64,000 nt of DNA, taken from positions 694,526 through 758,525 of the forward strand of contig KZ627149.1 in NCBI GenBank assembly GCA_002917775.1. Reading direction: 5' to 3'. Under the pieces are notes generated by a model, which was not told the DNA's origin, ran no database searches, and worked only from the letters and a program-made list of their open reading frames with translations. Positions 49,201 to 59,060 of this stretch are shown in pieces (within the stretch, counting starts at the first letter, position 1; the number at the start of each line of letters is the position of its first letter). Source of the DNA: Glaciozyma antarctica PI12. Its lineage: Eukaryota; Basidiomycota; Microbotryomycetes; Kriegeriales; Camptobasidiaceae. Both the position numbers and the translations under genes were made by a program.

Positions 49201-49255
49201 AACCTCCTGTCCACTCACCCACGACGATTTGCGCGTTGACGTCGGGAGGAGGCAT
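46228..49255 (-). CDS. Membrane-associated protein of unknown function
   Basis: The largest exons give about 850 residues. A probable short first exon (MPPPDVNAQIVV, 49217-49255) splices across a long intron to EIVYHLFDPHLVRSRTGV at 48747. An N-terminal folded domain of about 200 residues (FSWTLEHVRGVKNVVNEPG, RSVWVVDVEWTLSGGLFPL, ELPFVGPKLHLEHTSKRQIE) follows. It precedes LSAFLVPYLIELLLAPFYGL, likely a membrane helix or hairpin, and a second hydrophobic block, FKDLVFVIRRMVMVAVEIVL with GVVGAGLDVLGAGVG. The C-terminal 400 residues are disordered and acidic, ending in a Lys/Arg-rich KGRKRKGKKKA. I recognise no family. The 460-nt first intron is much longer than its neighbours, so the 5' end is uncertain. 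Confidence 0.65.
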
Positions 49256-49969
49256 TCTGGCTTCGACAGAGCTCTGCTTGCTGCTTGGTGCTCGCAGTGT
49301 TCGGTTGGGCTTGGTAAGAGTGATCTTGGATGCTGGGGAGGAGGAGGTCGGCGGAAGAGGAGCCTGAAAGGTGGAAAGTTGGGGAAAGAGAGTTCTGCGA
49401 GAGGGGTCAACTCATCCCGCTCTCCGGACTTCGTCCAAATCGAATTCGAGCAGCCTCAGTTTACAGTGGTGGTTTCGCCTTTATACTGATTTACTGTGTG
49501 TGTTCAGCGCAGGAGCAGCTGAACTACCGCTTCGGGGATCAGGGCACATAGAACGCGGGGAGAGCGAGCTTCTCGATCAAGCTCTGGCAACGACGAAGCC
49601 CAAAGCGAGCGTTGTCACTGTGCTGCAAATCGTAGAGCGAGAGCAGCGTTGCAATTCCGTAGAAGGTGGAAGAGAAGCGGGTGTCGAGACTGTCGCACTC
49701 TGCGTGCTCGCTCCCGAGAGTGTGAAGAGCGAGCAGTCGAAGGACAACTCTCAACGGAGCGTCAAGAGCTTAGATGTAAAGAGCGAAAGCAGCACGCGGA
49801 GGCAAAGAGCTGGAGAACGTCGAGCAGGGCTGGAGCGAAAGCAGTCAAACGAAGCAGCACCTCCTCGTCGTCACTCCACGGCGCGCTCTCCCTCCCCTCC
49901 GTCCCTCACCATCGTGCGAAATGCTGGTAACTCCCATCTTTCGAATTCGCATCATCTTTTCATAAATCA
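49256..49969. other. Intergenic region with possible decayed ORF
   Basis: About 714 bp between the stop of the small - strand gene and the start of the membrane protein gene. A disrupted reading frame on the - strand (listed separately) occupies 49539-49912. The + strand ORF across this interval is low in motif content and judged spurious. Confidence 0.4.
49539..49912 (-). pseudogene. Possible broken small gene
   Basis: From an ATG at 49912 the - strand reads three plausible coding pieces in three successive frames: MVRDGGEGE, then APWSDDEEVLLRLTAFAPAL with LDVLQLFASACC, then LDAPLRVVLRLLALHTLG with FSSTFYGIATLLSLYDLQ and a stop at 49539. Each step looks like a one-base insertion. The composition is helical and Leu-rich, unlike random ORFs nearby. 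No family is recognised. It could be a pseudogene, a gene hit by sequence errors, or chance. Confidence 0.25.
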
Positions 49970-50928
49970 GGATAGTCCTTGTCGCCCCTCGCCAGTGCCT
50001 CCGACTCCCAATCCCCATTCCTCGAGAGGCGCAACACCCACTGCTCCGGCAAAACCGCAGCCTCCGTACTCCCAGGTCTCACCACCGCAAAAGGAGCTTG
50101 CGGCTCACAAAGACTTCCATCGGCGTCGGCAAAGCGGAAAGGCTCGCCACCTGAGATCCCTACGGAGACGTTGGTGAAGCCGAAAGAGGTGGAGGAGCGG
50201 GAGAGGGCGATGATGACGCTGCCGACGGAGGAAGGGCGTGTGTAGGTGATCGCTATGTCCTTGAGGGTAGGGTCGAGCTGTAGGATGCCGAGAGGAGAGG
50301 GAGAGTCGGGGGAGGAAGGTGGAGGACCGATGATGAGGCGGATTGCGCTGGAGGAGAACAGGTCGACGGTCGACGGTCAGAGGTCAAGGTTTCCAGTCGC
50401 AGCGTGAGGTTTTTGCTGTTGTCTGTAAGGCTGTTAGCGTAGCTGCCGAAGCCAGGGGACAGCACTACGTACAGATGGAGACCTTGGCGCAAGTTCCCCT
50501 CACCACCCACTCCTTGCCTTCGCCATCTAGATCGCGGATGCTCAGAATGGACTTGGATGATATGCCATCTTCCGTGATCGGCGATGGAGTAGTGGAGGTC
50601 TGCAAGAGCCGGTGTGAGCTTGCGTCAAGAAGAGGAGGGAGTACTTACCAGCTGCAACTCGGATCGTCGGAGGAAGGCCATCAGTCTGGTGTTGCTCCTG
50701 AGCCTTGCTGTCGTACTCTTTGAACCGGGGTTGAAGGAGAAGAAGAGGCAGCTCGCTTCAGCGCTCGGTTGGTGCTCGCGCAGCCTACGCCAGAGCCGCT
50801 TGACTGGAGCTGCTCCTCCTTCTCTCCTCCCACCTGCGTACACGCACCCGTGACCTCCCCCCCCCCCCCCCGGATCATGCTGCGGCTCCGCGTACGCACC
50901 TTCCAAAGTCGTGGGTATTGCTGCCCAT
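49970..50928 (-). CDS. Small protein of unknown function, one frame break
   Basis: Exons starting at ATG 50928 (MGSNTHDFG) splice over a poly-C-containing intron to STTARLRSNTRLMAFLRRSE. They continue with SPITEDGISSKSILSIRDLD, GEGKEWVVRGTCAKVSIY, NSKNLTLRLETLTS, and after a break AIRLIIGPPPSSP, ILQLDPTLKDIAITYTRPSS and VGSVIIALSRSSTSFGFTNV, ending DKDYPDL. The alternating strands suggest a beta-rich fold. The frame shifts between SDRRP and AIRLIIG, either by a one-base deletion or by removal of a 20-nt gt...ag segment at 50348-50367. I do not recognise a family. Confidence 0.5.
50857..50871 (+). repeat. Poly-C tract in an intron
   Basis: Fifteen consecutive C on the + strand (poly-G in the transcript) lie in the first intron of the small - strand gene. 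Its length is likely unstable or misread. Confidence 0.85.
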
Positions 50929-51171
50929 TCCTGCGCCCCACTCGCTACCGCCCTTGCAGTTCGTTCTGTTCTCGATCTTGGCTGAACCTGGGGATTTGCC
51001 GTCAGCTTTTCCTCGCCAGTTCCTGTATCGGGAAGTTGCAGAATCGGAGAGGAAAGTGGGGGCTACTCCTCCGAGGTCGTGGGCCGAAAGAGTCCGCAGT
51101 TCTCGTCCTCGCTCAACATTTCGCGTCGCTCTCCTCCCACCACCACCACCAGTTCAAAGGCTAGGCACGAC

Positions 51172-52872
51172 ATGGACAGCACCAGTCCCCCTCCTCGTCC
51201 TGCTCGACGCCTGCCACGGACCCCTCCTCAGTCGGTTGAGCACGCCCTCGATACCTCATCCGATCCAGACTCCGTCCTGGCCGACAGCACATCTCTCCCC
51301 CTCCCTCCCAGCGCCCACGTCCGGGCAACCTCTCTCCCCAGTTCCAGCCGGCTTTCGCTTCATCACGGCAGGTCGCGCTCCTGGATCACCTCCCTTTTCG
51401 AAAGCCCTCGACCGGCGGCGGCACCACCGCTACCCTCCCCCACCCTTCCGGATCAGCCAACGATTGCCAACAGCCGGAAGGGGAGATCTCGGAGTGGGAC
51501 GCTTGCTGGAGGAGAGACAGTTCAGGCCAGAGTCGGGAGTTGGACAGCAGCAGGACCTCGATCAGGTGAGTACTGGGCGTTCGATGGCGGTTGGGGAGCT
51601 GACGAGTCTGAAGCAGGTGCACAAGGGCCTGGTGGACTCGGTGTATCTACCACTGCACTGCTCTTTCACTCCTCGTCCTCCTCCAGCGGGAGCTACAACT
51701 CCCCTGCCTCCCCCATCTCCCAAGCTCCCAGCACCCCGCGGAGCGACGCAAGCATCATGGATCTTACCTATTGGGACCGGGAGCTCGCCGAAGTGCAGTT
51801 GGCGTACAAGAAGGCGTCGCTGGAGGAGCATCCATCGTTTCCGATAAGGCGAAAGAGGTCCTCGTCGCACCTCTCAATCGGCGCTGGGGCTCGACGATCC
51901 GTCTCGGAGCCACTCCCTTCGACCCTCGCCCAACAGGAGGACCCACTTCCCAGCCTCGGCAAGGTCTGGGACTCTTTCCTCGATGAAGCGGACCTCACCT
52001 TCGACGAGGCATTCTCCGTCCCCCTTCCCCCCTCCCCTTCCTCCACTCCGACCACGCCAATCCACTCCCCTCACTCCCTCCTTCCCTCCCCTCAGATCTC
52101 CTCTTCCGACAGCTACCCTCTCCTCTCCTTCCTCTCGACTCCCCCTGCATTCGCCCCGTCGAGCTTCGACTGGGACAGCGCCGTCTCTCGCTCCTCCTCC
52201 GCCTTCTCCCTCTCCGCCTTCCCATCCCCCCCTCCTCCTATCTCGACCGCCTCACACGGCGAGTCAAGTCCTCATCCTTCCTCCTACGCCTCGATCGCAG
52301 AACGACGCGCGCGAGTCGTCCCCGCCCTCGTTATTCGGCATCCAGTTATTCAGGATGAGGAGTCGCAACCTTCGACCGCGGCGTCGTCCGCCTCGGTGCT
52401 GTCGTACGCTTCGACGAGTAGCGCAGGAGCGAGTCGTCACTCGCACTTCTCCCCCGACGAGGATAGCCCACCGCTGCCTTGCATTCCCGCAGCTGCATCA
52501 CCTCTCACCTCCCCACCGTCCCCCGTTCCCCGCCACTTCCACCCCACTTCCACCCATCCTCCCCACCCCCACTACCACCATTCCCCAACTTTCTCCAACG
52601 GCTCCTTCCCTGCCTTCTCGCCGTACCAAGGCTCGCTCGACACGGTCGACTCGTCGGTCGAGAGTGACGACTCGAGCGACGCGATTTGGGGACTCGGGAT
52701 TGGCGAAAAGGAGCTTCCGTCCTGGTGCGGGGAGGATGTCGAGGACGCGGGTTCGGAGAAGATTTCGGATCTGACTTTCAGAGTCGAGGAAGGATGGATG
52801 GAGCCGGCGAGGGTGGTGAGCGAGGTAGAGTTAGAGTTGCAGGGGGTGATAGAGTACGGACTGGCATTTTAG
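51172..52872 (+). CDS. Ser/Pro-rich disordered protein
   Basis: One uninterrupted ORF. I start it at ATG 51172 (MDSTSPPPRPARRLPRTPP), because the earlier in-frame ATG at 51079 adds only a Ser/Thr-rich leader; the choice is uncertain. The 566 residues are mostly Ser, Pro and Thr with scattered short helices (MDLTYWDRELAEVQLAYKKA and LGKVWDSFLDEADLTFDEAF, then IWGLGIGEKELPSWCGEDVE). Repeated RSxSxxS and SPxSP motifs suggest many phosphorylation sites (inference). No domain is recognised. Its stop is 12 bp from the stop of MSS1 on the other strand, so the 3' untranslated regions must overlap. Confidence 0.75.
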   Translation: MDSTSPPPRPARRLPRTPPQSVEHALDTSSDPDSVLADSTSLPLPPSAHVRATSLPSSSRLSLHHGRSRSWITSLFESPRPAAAPPLPSPTLPDQPTIANSRKGRSRSGTLAGGETVQARVGSWTAAGPRSGEYWAFDGGWGADESEAGAQGPGGLGVSTTALLFHSSSSSSGSYNSPASPISQAPSTPRSDASIMDLTYWDRELAEVQLAYKKASLEEHPSFPIRRKRSSSHLSIGAGARRSVSEPLPSTLAQQEDPLPSLGKVWDSFLDEADLTFDEAFSVPLPPSPSSTPTTPIHSPHSLLPSPQISSSDSYPLLSFLSTPPAFAPSSFDWDSAVSRSSSAFSLSAFPSPPPPISTASHGESSPHPSSYASIAERRARVVPALVIRHPVIQDEESQPSTAASSASVLSYASTSSAGASRHSHFSPDEDSPPLPCIPAAASPLTSPPSPVPRHFHPTSTHPPHPHYHHSPTFSNGSFPAFSPYQGSLDTVDSSVESDDSSDAIWGLGIGEKELPSWCGEDVEDAGSEKISDLTFRVEEGWMEPARVVSEVELELQGVIEYGLAF

Positions 52873-52884
52873 AGCAATCGATAT

Positions 52885-54839
52885 CTATTTCCCGACGCAG
52901 AACCCGCGAAAGATTTCACCCAGGACTTCTTCGACATCTACTGCTCCTGTGATGCGTCCGAGTGAGAGAATCGCGTATCGCAGCTCCTCGGCGGCCAGGA
53001 CGATGTCGTCCGCTTCCATCGCTGTTCAAGAACTGGTCAGGCGGGTCGAGAGAGAGCAACGCGGCGAACGAACCTAGGAAAGTGTCTAGCGAGTCTCGGC
53101 ATTCTTCGAGGTGGCGACGGTGGCGAGCTTGAGTAACGATAGGCGTGGCGTCCACGTCGTCCGAGAGATCAAACCTGTTACCGACTCTCAGCGACGAATA
53201 AAGAGCAATAAGAGCCACTCACCGATGCTTCAGAACGACTTTAAGCCCTTCGACGAAGTCGCGAAAGCCAGTGCCGGCCTTGACGCTCATCGGCCAGAGC
53301 TCATTGGCCTCTCCTCGACCGAGCCAGACCTTGTTCGCGCGTTCGAGGACAGCAATAACAGCGTCGACGTGGTCGGGTGTGAAGGAGAAGGCGTCGACCT
53401 TGTTAAGAACGATGAGAGTGTTGCGGTCGATGAGAGAGAGGGTGAGAGGGTCGATTCGCGCTTCGAGACTCGCGGAGGAGGGGAAGACGTCGGCGAGGGC
53501 GAGGATGCATAGCTTTAAATCTGCTTCTTCGGCTCTGCGAAGGACAAGAACATTAGGCTTGTTCGGAAGCGAGAGGCGAGCAGGACTCACCTCTGCTGAG
53601 CTCGCTGGATCCCAATCGCTTCGACCTCGTCCTCCGTCGCTCGCAAACCTGCAGTATCAGCCACCAGGATGGGGAAGCCGTGAAAGTTTAAAGATAGTTC
53701 CACGACGTCCCGCGTCGTCCCTGGGGTTGAAGCGACGATAGCAGCTTCTCGCTGAGCTGCGAAGGAGTCAGCCCGTGCGAAGCCCGAACGCAACGCAATA
53801 CTCACCTAGCGTGTTCAGTAAGCTGCTCTTCCCCGCGTTCGGAGCTCCAATGATTGCCAGCTGGATTCCCGAGCGAATGATCTCGCCTCGACGGCCATCG
53901 TCGAGGTGTCTGCTGATGGCGTTGCGAAGGCTCATCGCTTTCGCTTTTGCTGAAGCGAGAAGGTCAGTTCGCGGAGCAGCAGGCAAGACTTCGCTACGAA
54001 CCCTGGTTGAAAACCTCTTCCGAGATGCCCTCGTCCTCGCCAAAGTCAATCAGAGCTTCGACCAAGGACATCGCTTCGATAATCGACTCGCGCATCCCGT
54101 CGTAAGTCTTCTTCATTTGACCCTGGACGGAGGATTCAGTACGGCTCTGAGAGGGAAGCAAGAGTACTCACGCCGGCTTGACGAGCTGCGAGCTTGCGTT
54201 GTGCCTCGGTGTCGGCTTCGACGAGGTCTCGGATGCCTTCGACCTCGGTGAGGTCCATCTTGCCCGCCTCAAACGCGAGCCTCGTAAATTCGCCTGTTCA
54301 CGAAAGTCAGCAAGCTTCGAGTATGCACCACGGTAAGAAATGTACCAGGCTCAGCGATACGGAACGATGGAGCGAGCGTCGGTAGAAGACCGAGAAGTAG
54401 ATCCATGAGAGCAGGGGAGCCGTGAGTGTGTAATTCCAGGGTTGGCTGAGCGGTGAGCGCCGAGGTAGCTAGTCCAATTCAGCAAAGCGACAAGGTTTAA
54501 GGCAGAATAAAACTCACGGGGGAAGTACAACACGATCCCCTCATCGAGCACCTCTCCGGACGCAGGATGAACGATCCGTCGCAGGATAGCTCTCCTCTCC
54601 TTCGGGCCTCGCTGGCCTCTCCGCACCTCCCCAGTGTATCCTTCCTTCCCACGTCCCGGTACAGTCATGCGATGCCAGACGTCGAGCGCATCGGGTCCAG
54701 AAATGCGGAGGATGGAGATGGCGCTCCTTCCACGCCCAGTCGCCGGCGCGAAGATGGTCGGCTCGCGCGAAGAAGAAGAGGCGAGTCTTGCTCCAAGGTG
54801 ACTCGACGGAGGCAGTCGTATCCGAGGAAGTCGAAACAT
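52885..54839 (-). CDS. MSS1: MSS1, mitochondrial tRNA-modification GTPase (MnmE family)
   Basis: A multi-exon gene encodes about 560 residues. With Mto1, Mss1 installs the 5-taurinomethyl/carboxymethylaminomethyl group on wobble uridine of mitochondrial tRNAs. The N-terminus is basic and Ser-rich (presequence), followed by [20 protein letters not shown] (tetrahydrofolate-binding domain) and [20 protein letters not shown] and [17 protein letters not shown]. The G domain has [14 protein letters not shown] (G1), [11 protein letters not shown] (G2), [15 protein letters not shown] (G3) and NKVD (G4). It ends [16 protein letters not shown]...FCVGK; the terminal C-x-GK cysteine is the MnmE catalytic signature. 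The start ATG gives a good presequence. The gene is divergent from EFL1. Confidence 0.95.
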
Positions 54840-54921
54840 GAGGCGAATGGCAGGAAGCGAAGGTGACTCGCTCGCTCTCTTCCTTCTACAGTCACCCTCT
54901 CAACAACTTCAAGCTTTCAGA
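54840..54921. promoter_or_regulatory. 82-bp divergent promoter region of MSS1 and EFL1
   Basis: The start codons of MSS1 (54839, -) and EFL1 (54922, +) are only 82 bp apart. Both promoters and both leaders must be in this space or extend into the neighbouring genes. No specific element was identified. Confidence 0.6.
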
Positions 54922-57900
54922 ATGGCGCCCGTTCTTGGAGACGTCCTTAACAGTCATACTCGAAACCTGTGCATCGTGGCACACGTAGAGTGAGCTCCTC
55001 GGCGTTCGTTTCCTCTCCGAGCAGCTGCTGATGCCTTCCCTACTGCAGTCACGGAAAGGTACCTCCGCCACGCTGTCAGCTAGCTCAAGAGCTGACCAAA
55101 GCTCTTCACAGTCCTCCTTTGCCGACTCGCTTCTCGCCGCGAACGGCATCATCTCCTCCCGACTTGCAGGCACCATCCGATACCTCGACAGTCGCGAAGA
55201 TGAGCAGGAGCGGGGAATCACGATGGAGAGCTCAGCTGTGAGCTTGGGATGGCGGATACCGACGAAGCCTGCAGATGGTGAGAGCGCCGCGTTCTCAGCT
55301 GGTTAAGGAGGGACTGGGGAGCTCACGCAAGGTTGGTGGTGCCGCAGGTGGCGAACCCGTCCTCGAGGAGTACAGGATCAACCTGATTGATACGCCTGGC
55401 CACGTCGACTTTTCTAGCGAGGTGTCCACTGCTTCTCGACTCTGCGATGGTGCTCTGGTCTTGGTCGATGCGGTCGAGGGAGTCTGCACGCAGGTGCGTT
55501 CAGCTGTCCTCGCCTCGTTTCTCGAGAGGGACTGACGCTTTGACGTGCAGACTATCACCGTGCTTCGCCAAACTCACCTCTCCCACCTCCGCCCTATCCT
55601 CGTTATCAACAAGATCGACCGGCTCGTCACCGAACTCAAGCTCTCCCCCACCGAAGCCTACCATCACCTCTCCCGCATCATCGAAGACGTGAACGCAATC
55701 GTTGGATCATTTTATGCCGGCGAGCGAATGGAGGACGACTGGCGGTGGAGGGAGAAGCAGGAGGCGACGAAGAACGGTGATTCGGCTGGCGTCGACGAGG
55801 AGTACCAAGAGCGGGACGACTCGAACCTCTACTTCGACCCCAGTAACGGGACCGTCTTGTTCTCGTCGGCGATCGATGGATGGGCTTTCAGGATCTCGCG
55901 CTTTGCGCAGCTTTACGCGGCCAAGCTAGGGATGAGCGAGGCGAACTTGAACCGCTGCCTCTGGGGCGACTGGTTCTTGGACCCGAAGCTCAAGCGTGTC
56001 GTTAACCGAAAGAATATGGAGGCGAGTGGGAGGAAGCTCAAGCCGCTATTCGTTCAGTTCGTGCTCGAGAACATCTGGGCGGTCTACGACGGCGTCGTTC
56101 TGAACAAGTGCGTCTCGCTTCCTCTCCTCTGTTCGCTGCGTTGCTGAACCGTCATCGCAGCAATCCCATCAAAGTCGACAAGATCGTCGCCTCTCTCAAC
56201 GTCAAGGTTCGACCTCAAGACCTTCGCGCCAAGGACTCTCGCAACTCTCGCAACTCTCCATCTTCTCCCAATGGCTTCCCCTCGCCCCCTCGACCTTCCG
56301 CGCCGTCATCGACAAGATCCCTTCCCCTGCTGCCGCTCAAGCTGCTCGCGTCCCGAAGATGCTCCACCCCGAACTCGGTCATTCGCACGACCCCGTCGAG
56401 CCCAAGAACAAGCTCGAGCACGATCTCTACAACGGCGGGAGCGAATACGATTCGTTCCGCGTCGCCTACGTCAGCAAGATGTTCGCTGTCCGGAGCGACG
56501 AGCTTCCGGAGAACCAGCGAAAGCAGTTGACGGCGGAGGACATGCGCGCGCGTGCGAAGGCGGCGAAGGAGGAGCGGGACCGGAAGGCGCAGGCTCTCGC
56601 GGAGGGAGTCGAGTATACGCCGTCGTCGTTGGAGAAGAAGGTCGAGGTCGAGGAGGACGACGCGGACAAGAATCGCGAGACGCTCATCGGCTTCGCAAGG
56701 CTCTACTCGGGAACGATTCGTCTCGGTCAAACCTTCTACGCCGTCCTTCCCAAGTATAACGCCGCCCTCTCACCCTCTCACCCTCACAACTCTCGCCACC
56801 TCGCTTCGATAAAGATCGAACAGCTCTACATGATGATGGGACGCGAGCTCGTCGCCGTCAAGGAGGTGCAGGCGGGCAACCTCTTCGCGATCGGCGGGCT
56901 GGAGGGCGTCGTGGGAAGGAATGCGACGTTGTGCGGGCTTGGAGGAGCAGTCGAAGTCAAGGTTGGAGCGGAGCGGGATGCGGATCGCGAGTGCCTCGTC
57001 AACCTCGCTGGAGTTACTCAGACTGTGCGTCCACCAGCCCAGCTCTTTCCTCCCATACGCTGACCTCCTCTGGGTGCAGTCTGCACCGATCGTTCGCGTA
57101 GCTCTCGAGCCGGCAGATCCCTCCGAGATGTCGAAGCTCGTCGAGGGCCTTCGCCTTCTCAACCAGGCGGATCCTTGCGTCGAGACCCTCGTGCAAGAGA
57201 CCGGCGAGCACGTTATCCTTACGGCAGGCGAGCTGCATCTTGAGGTGAGTTCCAGCGACTTTACGCGCCTGCGAGTCACTGCTGATGCGTCCTTTCCAGC
57301 GATGCTTGAAGGACCTTCGAGATCGCTTCGCACGAATCGAGATCACTGTCTCCCCTCCTATCGTTCCATTCCGCGAAACGGCTATCGTTGGAACAGGTGC
57401 GCTCTTCTCACTGGCAGCGAGTTCAACCCTGCTAACGTTTGCGCGCGCAGACATGGCCCCCGTCAAGACGGCTGGTCGACCTCGGGGAACAGGTCTCGGC
57501 TCCGTTCAAGCAGGACTCGTCACGTTCGCCGTTCGAGCAGTGCCATTACCCGAGGAGATTACCTCCTTCCTCGTTACGAACGGCATCACGCTCAAGCGGC
57601 TGCAGCGCGATCGACGAGCGGGGAAGGAAGAGGACGACGAAGACGTGCGCTCGGAGGGCGCAAAGGGAGTCGAGCCGGTCACGGTCGAAGAGTTCTGGCC
57701 GAAGCTGGAGGAGCTTTTTAAGGCTGCTGGGAAGGACTGGGTTGGAGTCACGAATCAAATCTGGGCGTTCGGCCCCAAGCGAGTCGGTCCCAACATCCTC
57801 GTCGACCGAACGCCTTCATCGCTTCGATCGTACGTCTTTTCGCCTTTCCGCTTCATTCTTTCGCACGGTGCTGACCGCATTGGTACAGCCTTCGCAAGCG

Positions 57901-59049
57901 CCTCGACCGTCAGGCCACTCTCCCCTCGTCTTCCGCCACTCCCGCCGCCCGCTCCCCCGACCAGTCTCCTCAAGCCTCAGCAGTCGATTCTCCCTCGCTC
58001 CCTCCCCTCGACGCCGCCGAGCTTCACTCGCAACTTGAAGAGCCGGAACCGACGTCGCAAGTCGCGCAGACTCTCCCCGACGTGCGCGAACTCGACGAGA
58101 ACTTCGACACGGCCTTCCAGCTCGCAATGAACCGAGGACCTCTCTGCGCGGAGCCCGTCATCGGTATGGCGTACTTCTTGGAGAGTGTCGACCTCAATGC
58201 CGGCGAGATGACTCCTTCGCAAGGTGCGTTCGCGTTGCTGTAGGGTCTTTGGGCGGTTCGCTGATTTGCTGCGTTGTCAGTGCGCTCCAAGTGGTCGAAC
58301 GCGCGCGGGAACCTCATCTCGGCAGGACAGGACGTCTTCCGGAACGGGTTGCTCGACTGGTCGCCGCGACTTCAGCTCGCGATGTACTCTTGCGACATCC
58401 AGGCGACTGGTACGTCCCTCCTCTCCCTACGGCCTAAGTTCTATATCTCTGACGCGATCTTCTTGCGCAGGTGAGGTGCTCGGTAAAGTGTACGGAGTCG
58501 TTTCGAAGCGGAGGGGCCGAATCGTCTCGGAGGAGATGAAGGAGGGGACTGCGTTCTTCACGATTCGCGCACTGCTGCCGGTGGTCGAGAGTTTCGGCTT
58601 CGCGGATGGTACGTTCCCTCTCCCTTCCTCGAAGCTTCGCTGACGACGTTTCTCGCTTTCCCAGAGATCCGCACGCGCACTTCTGGTGCTGCTAGCCCGC
58701 AGCTCGTCTTCCACGGGTTCGTCATCTCCACCTTCCCTCTCGAGCCTTCGCTGACTGCTTTCGTGTGCAGCTACGAGATCTTCGACCTCGACCCCTTCTG
58801 GGTTCCTACGACGGAGGAGGAGCTGGAAGACCTCGGCGAGAAAGCCGATCGCGAGAACGTCGCGCGCAAGTACATGGACGAGGTGCGCAAGCGCAAGGTG
58901 CGTAAACTGTTTGCGATTCCATTTCGTGACGAAGGGGTGGTGCGAGGGGTTAAGAGGCTGCGTACTGATACACGGTTTGCAGGGAATGGCGGTGGAGAGG
59001 AAGGTGGTCGAGCATGCGGAGCGACAGAAGACGATGAAGAACAACTAGA
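54922..59049 (+). CDS. EFL1: EFL1/RIA1, elongation factor-like GTPase, one frame break
   Basis: A gene of about a dozen or more exons encodes about 1,100 residues of an EF-2-like GTPase. With SBDS/Sdo1, Efl1 releases eIF6/Tif6 from late cytoplasmic 60S subunits. Motifs include [20 protein letters not shown] (G1), [15 protein letters not shown] (G2), [14 protein letters not shown] (G3) and [14 protein letters not shown] (G4). Domain II has [20 protein letters not shown], and later blocks include [20 protein letters not shown] and [21 protein letters not shown] long acidic and Ser-rich insert lies near 57900-58100, at the usual variable site. The frame slips by one missing base (or two extra) around 56235-56250, between RAKDSR and [16 protein letters not shown]; both sides are conserved. 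Confidence 0.93.
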
Positions 59050-59060
59050 GGGCTGTAATT

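Noticed and set aside
49371-50177. A 268-residue + strand ORF
   Set aside because: It is antisense to the end of a spliced - strand gene, has no motifs and a composition like random GC-rich sequence.
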